Positions 1-7,601 of a DNA stretch of 64,000 nucleotides are shown here, piece after piece (position 1 is the first letter of the stretch; each line of letters starts with the position of its first letter). This DNA comes from Symbiodinium kawagutii (Eukaryota > Sar > Dinophyceae > Suessiales > Symbiodiniaceae): positions 21,178-85,177 of the forward strand of contig VSDK01004576.1 in assembly GCA_009767595.1 (NCBI GenBank). Reading direction: 5' to 3'. The notes under the pieces were generated by a model, which saw only the letters and a list, made by a program, of their open reading frames with translations, made no database searches and had not been told where the DNA came from. A program made the position numbers and the translations under genes.

Positions 1-1284
1 CTCAGAGATCTTGGCACTAAGGCTGCACTTCAGTAGACCTCAGTGCAAGGATCTCACAGATCAAAGACTTGGTGCCTCTCAGTGAGATCACCTTTGTCTC
101 AGCATTGCTGCTCACTCTCTTTTTTCTCAGAGCCCTTCTCAGCCCTTTGCAGCTGCTCAGTGGCCAGCTCAGCAAGCTGCAAGATCTTGAAGAACAGCTG
201 GAGAAGCTTCAGGGTGAGACTTGGCAAGATGTTGGCATCGAAGTGTTGTAGGTTTTTCTCACCCTGGAAGTTTTGTAATTAACCAACTAATTAGGTTTTT
301 CTCAGCCACTTAGTCTCTGAGGAACTCTCAGATTTCAACTGGAACTCTCAGCAGTGGATGAAGAAGCTCTTTGAGAAGAATGGCCACATAGAGCTCAGGC
401 TTGACCACTCAGCTGGTCTCAGCTGGGATATCCTGAGGCATCTCAGGCAGCACTTTCTTGAGTTTGATCCTCAGGCAGGAGGCTCAGCACTCTTCTTGGA
501 GTTCCTGACTCAGAAGAGGCAGAGCTTAGCCTCAGGGCCTGTGGCTCACTATCCTCAGGAAGCTGCTTGGATGCTAAGTAATTAATTTTGGTTTTTTTTA
601 AAGGGTGGTTCCAAACCAACATCCACTCAGTCATCAGAACTGAGTTTGATTCCTGAGGCTCAGGTTGCTGAGTGGGACTTGCTTCTCCTCACTGCCATCC
701 TTAGCATTCAGGAAGGTATTCAGTACCAGAGGTTCCTCAGAGTAACTTGGCTAAGGGTTCAGAAGTTTTTCTTTTTTTGTTGGTTTTACTCTTTGTTTGT
801 CTTAGTTCGTTTTGGTCTTGACTTTTTTGTTGTTCTTAGCTTTTGGCTTAGCTCACTGAGTCTCACTATGGTGAAGAGGCCTCAGCTGAGAACCTTGCTA
901 AGGAGCAGAGAGTGCTGGAGAACACCCTCAGGCCTGAGTTGGATGAGATGTTCTGCATCCAGCCCAGGGCCTCAGCACTTGACTTGCTGCCTCAGCTGCA
1001 TCCTTTCAGCACTGCTAAGCAGCACTACTTAGCAGCCCACAGCAGGCAGCAAGGCTTGGTTGTGAAAGTGGCTTGGAAGATTAGTTTGGAAACTTTTTTT
1101 TGAACCCCCAAAGTCTTTTAAGTACTTAAGGTTGAGCTGTTGGCTTTTGCACTTTCTGAGTTGTTGGCTTCTAAGGCTCAGCAGCTTGGCCACTCTCAGA
1201 GCTTACACCTTGACCTCACTCAGCCTCCTAGACTTCCTCACTGGAATACTGAGGACGAAGTATCTCAGCAATCAAAAGTGTAGC
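1..1284 (+). CDS. 3' part of an intron-containing gene inside the CTNAG block; function unknown
   Basis: Five coding-looking segments are separated by T-rich introns. Candidate exons are 131-211 (leucine-rich and coiled-coil-like, containing QLSKLQDLEEQLEKLQ, followed by a GTGAGA donor); 311-573 (long open segment with KKLFEKNGHIELRLDH, donor GTAATT); about 646-763 (contains EAQVAEWDLLLLTAIL); about 851-1079 (contains ENLAKEQRVLENTLRPELDE); and about 1131-1284, ending in TAG. The phase from 573 into an acceptor near 645 is consistent; the junction from exon 1 to exon 2 is not resolved. No family is recognised. The CTNAG signature is shared with ORF1-3 downstream, suggesting the gene belongs to the same element. 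The 5' end is outside the window. Confidence 0.45.
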
Positions 1285-1530
1285 TAAGTTTTCTTTTCAC
1301 CCTGCAACTTTTTTAATGGGTACTTATGTAGGTTGAGTTTGGGTGAGCATTGAGCTTCTCAGGTTGCATGGCACCAAGCTGAGCTTGAGGAGCAGTCTGA
1401 GGAGCAGGCTGAGGGTTGAACTAGCTGAGTTGGACTCAGCTAAGTTGGACTCAGCTAACTTTGCTGAGCTTAGTTTTTGAAACAGAGAATGTTTCTTGAG
1501 CAGTAAAAAAGCAGCTTGAGCTTAGCACAG
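1285..1530. other. Non-coding CTNAG-rich spacer
   Basis: No sustained reading frame is seen. The stretch contains short imperfect repeats of the form GACTCAGCTAA and GGACTCAGCTAAGTT around 1430-1470, so the CTNAG enrichment is not confined to coding DNA. Confidence 0.5.
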
Positions 1531-1654
1531 GACTGAGAGTGACACTAAGTAAGAACTAAGTGACAGTGACTGAGAGTGACACTAAGTAAGAACTAAGTGA
1601 CAGTGACTGAGAGTGACACTAAGTAAGAACCAAGTGACAGTGACTGAGAATGAC
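1531..1654. repeat. 37-bp tandem repeat, about 3.3 copies
   Basis: The unit begins GACTGAGAGTGACACTAAGT at 1531, 1568, 1605 and 1642, with nearly identical copies. Each unit carries several CTNAG sites. It lies between the upstream gene and the 266-bp array. Confidence 0.9.
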
Positions 1655-1702
1655 CTCAAGCAAACACATCCTGAGCTGTCTCAGTGTCATTCATGTTCAC
1701 TT

Positions 1703-1746
1703 GCTTTCTTTCTCTTTCTTTCTCTCTCTCTCTCTCTCTCTTTCTT
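1703..1746. repeat. CT/CTTT microsatellite
   Basis: Pyrimidine tract of TTTC and TC units on the + strand, seen directly. Confidence 0.85.
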
Positions 1747-1788
1747 GATCTTTATCTCCCTTTGTCTTTCTTTAAAGAAGAAGTAATT

Positions 1789-2699
1789 AAAGCTAAGCTA
1801 AAAGGAAAGAGAAGCTGAGAGAACAAAGTCACCTACCCAGGGGAAAATTTGTGGACATAATAGAGGACCATGGCAACAAAGCTATTAATCAGGAACTTGC
1901 CTCTGCCTGAGCTACCCTCTTTAAAAATTGTTTAGGTCAATGTTTTTAAAAGGGTTTTAATAAGGGATTTGATGCTTTGGGATGGCTGAGTGTTTTGAAA
2001 AAGCTAGAAGGAAAGCTGGAAGGATGAAAAGAAAAGGGAAGCTAAAGGAAAGCTAAAGGAAAGCTAAAAGGAAAGAGAAGCTGAGAGAACAAAGTCACCT
2101 ACCCAGGGGAAAAGTTTTGGACATAATAGAGGACCATGGCAACAAAGCTATTAATCAGGAACTTGCCTCTGCCTGAGCTACCCTCTTTAAAAATTGTTTA
2201 GGTCAATGTTTTTAAAAAGGGTTTTAATAAGGGATTTGATGCTTTGGGATGGCTGGGTGTTTTGAAAAAGCTAGAAGGAAAGCTAGAAGGATGAATAGAA
2301 AAGGGAAGCTAAAGGAAAGCTAAAGGAAAGCTAAAAGGAAAGAGAAGCTGAGAGAACAAAGTCACCTACCCAGGGGAAAAGTTTTGGACATAATAGAGGA
2401 CCATGGCAACAAAGCTATTAATCAGGAACTTGCCTCTGCCTGAGCTACCCTCTTTAAAAATTGTTTAGGTCAATGTTTTTAAAAGGGTTTTAATAAGGGA
2501 TTTGATGCTTTGGGATGGCTGAGTGTTTTGAAAAAGCTAGAAGGAAAGCTAGAAGGATGAATAGAAAAGGGAAGCTAAAGGAAAGCTAAAGGAAAGCTAA
2601 AAGGAAAGAGAAGCTGAGAGAACAAAGTCACCTACCCAGGGGAAAAGTTTTGGACATAATAGAGGACCATGGCAACAAAGCCATTAATCAGGAACTTGC
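1789..2699. repeat. 266-267-bp tandem array, about 3.4 copies, directly upstream of ORF1
   Basis: The landmark GAAGCTGAGA occurs at 1811, 2077, 2343 and 2610, giving spacings of 266, 266 and 267. Copies differ by only a few substitutions. Each contains GGACATAATAGAGGACCATG and a run of AAGGAAAGCT units. The last copy ends about 17 bases before the ORF1 start. A subterminal array before the first transposase ORF could be a promoter or a transposase-binding array; that role is inference. Confidence 0.9.
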
Positions 2700-2715
2700 T
2701 TGACTCAACTGCCTG

Positions 2716-4272
2716 ATGCAGGCTAGAAGACCATATCTGAGATTGAAAGGTGGAGGAACTGAAGCAACACCACAGAAAGAAGCCAGTGATGAACAAGCTC
2801 AGTTGGTGTCCCCACCATCCTCTCAGAAAGTCCAATTTGGTCTGAAGAAGTTCTTTGGAACTCCTGAGGAAAAGAACAAGGCTGAGCCTGTGATGGCTAA
2901 GAAGATTGTTCCTTATCAAAGAAAAAGGCTGAGTAAGTTTCAGGAAGATGCTCTGGCTGAGAGAGATGAGTACTTGGAACGAGCTCTCAGTTTGGAAGCT
3001 GCCATGGCTGAGTCTGAGGCTGAGCTCTTAGCCACAGCTAAGAAAAGGAGAAAGCTCAGTGGAAACAAGGTTTTGCCTTCTCCAGATTCTGCAACTGGCT
3101 CCTCTAACAGGAAGAAACCTGGTTCTCAGCCAATGAGACTGGAGATTTCTGCTAAGAAGAAGTACCAGTATTGCTTAGAGATGGAGAGAGCCAGGACTGA
3201 GTTTGCTCACCCACAGGACTTCTGGAAAGCTATGGTGGCTAAGTATGGTCTACCAAAGAAATCTCTGAAGCCAATGCTGAGTCAGAAAGAACGTTGGAAG
3301 AAGCTTTCTGAAGCGAAGCCCCTCATTGAGGCAAGAAAATCAGCAAAGCATCTGAGGAAAAGAGCTTCTGGAGCTGGCAGAAAAAGGCCTTTCCAAGATG
3401 TTATCAGTGGCATGAAGACTTGGCTCAGCTTGGAGAGGGCTTGTGGCCACACCATCTCTAAGCAAGACTTGCTTTCTGAGTTTCAAGCTAGGCTCCAAAG
3501 TTCCTCTCTGAAGCTCAGAGATAAGGCTGAATCAAACCAGCAGCTTCGTGCTTTGCAGAAGGCTGAGATCATGGCTGAAGTTCAGGAGAGGGAAAGCAGG
3601 AAAACTAAGTTGAATGAGTCTCATAGCTACAGGAAGTCTATGAAGGCTAAGTTGGTGCAGTGGCTCGATGCCAGATATATGACCAGTGAATTGGTCACCA
3701 ACATTTCTCAGGTGGAGGCTAAGACACGGTGCTGTCTGACTTGGCAACAATTCGATTACAGCCTCTGGCTGAGCATGTGTGCCTCAGAAGACACCTTAGC
3801 AGCAAGCGAAGAAGTCTCAGACCCTAAGGCTCTGATTGCAGCAAGGCCTCAGATGGTGATCGGGTTCTCAGACCAGATTCCACTCTGGGCTAAAGCTACA
3901 GGGAGAAGAGCTGTGTTCGCTGAGGAAGAAGTGCACCAAGCCTCAGATGTCAAAGACTTCTCTGAGGTTAGACAAGCTCTCAAAGAGGTCATGCACTCAG
4001 CTGAGCCTGCTCAGCACACTGTGTATCCTCTACCTCAACCACAAGCTTCTCCACCCAGCAAGCAAGCTAAGCTTTCTGCATCTCTGAGCAAAGAATCTTT
4101 GTCTTCTCCAGCACCTGTGGCCAGAAGGCTTTCCTTCAGCTCTTCTCCTCAAGAAGATGAGCCTCAGCAAGTGGTGCCAGGCAGCCCTGATGAGATGCCA
4201 GCTGAAGTGCCAGCACCTTCTGAGGCACCAGTCAGCAGTTCAGTCTCTCTCAGCCAGGAGCTTCTACTTTGA
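2716..4272 (+). CDS. ORF1: N-terminal part of a pogo-like transposase with PIP-box and CENP-B-like HTH
   Basis: 518 residues from ATG to TGA. Residues 40-47 read QFGLKKFF, an exact match to the PIP-box pattern QxxLxxFF that binds PCNA. Residues about 219-256 (GAGRKRPFQDVISGMKTWLS onward) resemble the CENP-B/Tc5 helix-turn-helix of pogo/Tigger transposases. MVIGFSDQIPLWAK places Asp386 in the position of the first catalytic Asp of pogo (consensus like NMDQTPLW). About 120 low-complexity residues rich in P, S, Q and E follow, then a stop. The rest of the catalytic core is in ORF2, in another frame that is already open from 4224, so a frameshift joins the two or the gene has decayed. Basic segments suggest nuclear localisation. 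Family assignment is by motif reading only. Confidence 0.7.
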   Translation: MQARRPYLRLKGGGTEATPQKEASDEQAQLVSPPSSQKVQFGLKKFFGTPEEKNKAEPVMAKKIVPYQRKRLSKFQEDALAERDEYLERALSLEAAMAESEAELLATAKKRRKLSGNKVLPSPDSATGSSNRKKPGSQPMRLEISAKKKYQYCLEMERARTEFAHPQDFWKAMVAKYGLPKKSLKPMLSQKERWKKLSEAKPLIEARKSAKHLRKRASGAGRKRPFQDVISGMKTWLSLERACGHTISKQDLLSEFQARLQSSSLKLRDKAESNQQLRALQKAEIMAEVQERESRKTKLNESHSYRKSMKAKLVQWLDARYMTSELVTNISQVEAKTRCCLTWQQFDYSLWLSMCASEDTLAASEEVSDPKALIAARPQMVIGFSDQIPLWAKATGRRAVFAEEEVHQASDVKDFSEVRQALKEVMHSAEPAQHTVYPLPQPQASPPSKQAKLSASLSKESLSSPAPVARRLSFSSSPQEDEPQQVVPGSPDEMPAEVPAPSEAPVSSSVSLSQELLL

Positions 4273-5117
4273 TTGGCATCTCAGGTGATGAAAGGTTCAG
4301 AATAACCTATGAGGCAAGACAATTGTTGCACTCAGTGTTTGGCAGCAGAGACTCTGAGATCATTGGCTCAGTTGGCAAAGGCCTACTTGTCGTGCCAGGA
4401 CAATGGGCTAGACTGTCCAACATCTCAGACTCAGGGACTTGGCTCAGAAGTGAATCTTTCAAAGTGGGAGACACAGTCATTAAAAGGCAGCAGGGCCACT
4501 CAGTGGGCAGAATTCTCTCAGCCTACAGAAAACTCAGAGCAAGTCATCCTGAGTTGGTCTCTAAGCTGGAGATTATGAGTCAACCTGCCAGTAATGTTGA
4601 CTCAGTGATCCTCAAATGGTGCATCGAAGCCCAAGCTGAGCAGTTTCCAGCCTCACTTTGGATGCGAGATTGTTTCTCCTCAGTGTTCACTGAAGCAGCT
4701 ACTGAAGCAATGAGCTTAGCAAATCAGCTGAGTTGCCTGGTGGCAGAGAAATGCGCCTCTAAGTTGCAAATCACTGACACTGATTTTGCTAAGCAGTTCA
4801 AGGCCTTAGTGAGAAACAAGCTGCAGGAGCTGAGGTCAGAGTGGCAAGCTCAGCCCAAAGAGAGTTTCTCAGTCTGGAAGGTTGGTGCTCTGCAGATAGT
4901 GACTGCTGTAGTCTATGCACAAGAGTACATGTCTGAGAAGAATTTGAAAGATTCTTGGGTACTCAAGGCTGCAGTGAGAAATGGGCTCTTAGCTTACAGG
5001 CCTTGTCCTGAGACAGGAAAGCTTGAGCAACTTCTCAGCCAACCATGGACTCAGACAGAAGACTTGAACTTGAGCTTTGGTACGGCTCTCAGACAGACTG
5101 AAGTGGAGAGACTCTGA
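4269..5117 (+). CDS. ORF2: C-terminal DDD catalytic part of the pogo-like transposase
   Basis: 282 residues if started at TTG 4269, overlapping the end of ORF1 by 4 bases; the frame has no stop back to 4224. RFRITYEARQLL and GLLVVPGQWARLSNIS fit the central strands of pogo-type DDE_1 domains. LWMRDCFSS places Asp134 as the second catalytic acid, and LQITDTDFAKQFKALV matches the pogo motif LQPLDVxxNKPFK, making Asp170 the third. The spacing between them is 35 residues (DD35D). The first Asp is in ORF1. There is no good ATG, so independent translation is unlikely; -1 frameshifting near 4224-4272, a cryptic splice, or a disabling mutation are the options. The end overlaps ORF3 by 41 bases. Confidence 0.65.
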   Translation: MIGISGDERFRITYEARQLLHSVFGSRDSEIIGSVGKGLLVVPGQWARLSNISDSGTWLRSESFKVGDTVIKRQQGHSVGRILSAYRKLRASHPELVSKLEIMSQPASNVDSVILKWCIEAQAEQFPASLWMRDCFSSVFTEAATEAMSLANQLSCLVAEKCASKLQITDTDFAKQFKALVRNKLQELRSEWQAQPKESFSVWKVGALQIVTAVVYAQEYMSEKNLKDSWVLKAAVRNGLLAYRPCPETGKLEQLLSQPWTQTEDLNLSFGTALRQTEVERL

Positions 5118-7020
5118 GGGTGTGCCTCAAAAGCCAGACTGGAGCCTTTCTGAGACAGCCAAGAACATCTCAGACCTCCAGGTTTGGGATTATTGGAACC
5201 CTTCTCAGGAAGAAGCTGAGGAAGCACAGGAGATTGACATTGATGCTCAGCTGGTTGAGGACTTAGAATTGGAGCTGCAGAACTCCTTGTCTCTCAGGCT
5301 AGCCCCAGCACTGAGGAGAGCTGCTCTCAGAAGGCTTGGTACTGCAGAGTACAAGTACAAAGCCTCAGAGAGAAGCAAGAAGAGGAGCTGGAGAGCAAAG
5401 CAAAGAGGTTGGAGGCAGCTTGTGCGGTCCAAGATGGCTAAGAAGCTTGCTGAGAAGTTGCAGTCTCAGAGCAGAAAAGAAGCCTTGGAAGAGATGCAGC
5501 CAGAGACCAAGCAAAAGGCTCAGAAGGCAAAAAAGAAGCTCAAGCTCAGTGAGGTGGCAAAAGCCAGCTTGAAAAACAAACCTTCTGCCAAGACTAAGCC
5601 TTCACTCAAGTCGAAGCCTTCTCAGATTGCCAAGAACTTGAAGAAGCAGAAGTCTAAGGCAGAGCTTGCAAAAGTTTCCAAAGCACTTGTGGAGACTGAG
5701 CCATCTGAGCCTCCTCCTCTGCTAGCACCTGCTGAGCCACCTTCTGACCAGGAAGAGGAGCAGCTCTTAGGTTTAGAAGTGGTGGTAACCTCAGAAGCAG
5801 CAGGCAGAGTCAGCTTTGGGAAGAAGGGCAAGCTCACCCACAAGACCTCAGCAGGCATGTTCACTTTGTTCGCAGAGACTGGAACTTACCAAGTCAAAGC
5901 TGACTGGCTTGAGGTGCAAGACCCCTCAGCAAAGGTGCCTGTGGGCTGGCCTAAGTGGACCCAGCTCAGCAAGAGAGATGCTAGGCTCATGCTGTCTCAG
6001 ATCTTTGCGAACCCCTTGGACCAGATTGGCTTGTCTGTGGTGGAGTGGGAGTACCAAAAGCTTTTGCAGTGCCCCCTCAATGTCAATGAGCTGGAAGACC
6101 AGCATGTCTGGCTGGGTTGGCTCCTTCTCAGGTGGAAGCATCTGAAGGCAAAGGAAGAAGACCTTGAGACTCAGGGCATTATGTGCTTAGACCCCGTGCT
6201 GAGCCATGTGCTGGCTGTTCAGGATGTTGAGTCCTATGCTCAGAATCTCAAAGAGGCCATCAAGCAGTCCTTTCATTCAGCCATCAAGCTCCTCTTAGTT
6301 CCAGTCTACAGCAATGAACACTGGACATTGCTGGTGGCTCAGAGGAAAGAAGGTGACCCAGCTCTGACTTGGAGGAGGTATGACACTCTCAGCCAGGAGC
6401 ATGCTGAATCCCATGCAGCTCAGGTCACTTTAGGCACCCTCTTTGACTCCAGCTTTCAGTTGCCTCAGCTTCAGAACCTTTGCAAGCAGCCAAAGGGAAG
6501 CAATGCCTGTGGAGGCTTTGTGCTCCACTACATGGAGCTTGAGATCAAACTCTTCAAAGGAGAGGTTCCTGAGCTTTGGCCCACAGATGGTTGGAAGGCC
6601 TGGAAGCAAAGGCTCCAAACTGCTGCTCAGAAACTCCACACAGAGCAGCAAAAGTGCTTGGATGAGGCTCAGGTTCTGAAAGCTAAGGAGAAGTCTCAGC
6701 AGGAGGAGGTGGCAAAGCAGCTCAGCAAGGCCCAGGAGAAGATCACAAAGCTGAAAAATGTCACTTCTCAGGCCTACCTGGTGGCTCAAGAGCAGATCAA
6801 CAAGAACTCAGTGAAGTTCACCTACAAGAACCTCTCCCCTGAGTCTACACACAAGGTCCTGACCCTCAGGTACGCCCTTGGAGTCTGCGGTAAGTGCAGA
6901 TGGCAGCATGGGTGCCTTGAGTGCAATGCCTACAAGTCACTCAGGCACCTGCTGCACAAAGAGGCTGATGCTCAGAAGAAGATTGCCTTTCTGAGCCAAG
7001 GACTAGGGTTTGTTTTTTAA
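5077..7020 (+). CDS. ORF3: C48 (Ulp1/SENP-like) cysteine peptidase with basic region and CxxC-CxxC tail
   Basis: 647 residues from TTG 5077; this frame is open only from 5074, inside ORF2, so it may continue a fused polyprotein. Residues about 90-215 are lysine-rich. Around residues 230-280 a V/G-rich stretch could be a small beta-barrel. The peptidase motifs are clear: His415 in NEHWTLLV, Asp436 in RRYDTLS, Gln471 and Cys478 in QPKGSNACGGFVLHYM, giving the His-Asp-Cys order of family C48. The Gln-Cys spacing is one residue longer than the usual Q-x5-C. A coiled coil follows, then C604, C607, C613 and C616, a possible zinc site. The family normally cleaves SUMO-like or self substrates; the substrate here is unknown. 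C48 domains are known in several eukaryotic DNA transposons. Confidence 0.7.
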   Translation: MVRLSDRLKWRDSEGVPQKPDWSLSETAKNISDLQVWDYWNPSQEEAEEAQEIDIDAQLVEDLELELQNSLSLRLAPALRRAALRRLGTAEYKYKASERSKKRSWRAKQRGWRQLVRSKMAKKLAEKLQSQSRKEALEEMQPETKQKAQKAKKKLKLSEVAKASLKNKPSAKTKPSLKSKPSQIAKNLKKQKSKAELAKVSKALVETEPSEPPPLLAPAEPPSDQEEEQLLGLEVVVTSEAAGRVSFGKKGKLTHKTSAGMFTLFAETGTYQVKADWLEVQDPSAKVPVGWPKWTQLSKRDARLMLSQIFANPLDQIGLSVVEWEYQKLLQCPLNVNELEDQHVWLGWLLLRWKHLKAKEEDLETQGIMCLDPVLSHVLAVQDVESYAQNLKEAIKQSFHSAIKLLLVPVYSNEHWTLLVAQRKEGDPALTWRRYDTLSQEHAESHAAQVTLGTLFDSSFQLPQLQNLCKQPKGSNACGGFVLHYMELEIKLFKGEVPELWPTDGWKAWKQRLQTAAQKLHTEQQKCLDEAQVLKAKEKSQQEEVAKQLSKAQEKITKLKNVTSQAYLVAQEQINKNSVKFTYKNLSPESTHKVLTLRYALGVCGKCRWQHGCLECNAYKSLRHLLHKEADAQKKIAFLSQGLGFVF

Positions 7021-7400
7021 ATTGTGTTTTCTACCAATTTTTTGTTTCTGCTTGCTGGGGGGTGCCTGGGGGTGCTTGGGGAAGCTGTCTCAGAACTGAA
7101 ACTGTCCCAGAGCTGCAGCAGCTGTCTCAGAGTTGAAGTTGTCTCAGGGCTGAAGTTGTCTCAGGGCTGAAGCTGTCTCAGAGTTGAACTTGTCTCAGTT
7201 TCCTCCAGATTTCTTTTCCTTTCCTTGAAATAGTTTCTTTTAATATAAACATTTTTCAACATTTTTTTCAAAATTTTTTACCTCCCAAAAAAAAACTTTC
7301 CACAATTGAGGACCATGTCAACAATGCTGGGGGTCTGAATAATTTTTGAAAAACTTTCCACTATAGAGGACCATCCTACTAATCAGGTGCCAACATTAAC
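7021..7400. other. 3' flank of the ORF3 unit, right edge of the element
   Basis: No gene is seen. From 7080 to 7200 there are tandem short repeats of the type GAAGTTGTCTCAGGGCT. An A/T-rich stretch follows, with two degenerate copies of the motif GAGGACCAT (about 7309 and 7366) that also occurs in the 266-bp array. CTNAG density falls to background after about 7200. Confidence 0.5.
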
Positions 7401-7601
7401 CGTAGTTTGCTTGTCCAGATTCTCAAGAGAATGGCTCTGGAAGGATTCTATATCCCAGATACTCCATGTATCGTGTATTTAGAGGCGTTTGCTTGGTAAA
7501 TGTTGGTAGATATGCCCCTGAGATACATGGAGTATTTGAATATGACTAGACGACTTAACATTTCATAAACTCCCATGATATGATTCCCATTACTTTTCTA
7601 G

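Larger units (their letters stand above)
1..7200 (+). mobile_element. CTNAG-saturated pogo-like mobile element, left end outside the window
   Basis: The block is set apart by extreme density of CTNAG (mostly CTCAG, CTGAG, CTAAG). I count 9 in bases 1-180 and 15 in bases 5041-5460, where about 0.7 and 1.6 are expected by chance; 420 bases of the BTB gene (12901-13320) have 2. The density drops after about 7200. Inside are the end of an intron-containing gene, two tandem arrays and three ORFs carrying transposase-like and C48 protease motifs. Copies of a GAGGACCAT motif from the 266-bp array recur at about 7309 and 7366, so the right end may reach about 7390. No terminal inverted repeat could be identified because the left end is missing. 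That this is one element rather than a compositionally odd host region is an inference. Confidence 0.6.

Noticed and set aside
4260-4275. Classical X-XXY-YYZ slippery heptamer at the ORF1/ORF2 junction
   Set aside because: The local sequence CTACTTTGATT does not fit the heptamer rule, so programmed -1 shifting is possible but not supported by a known signal.
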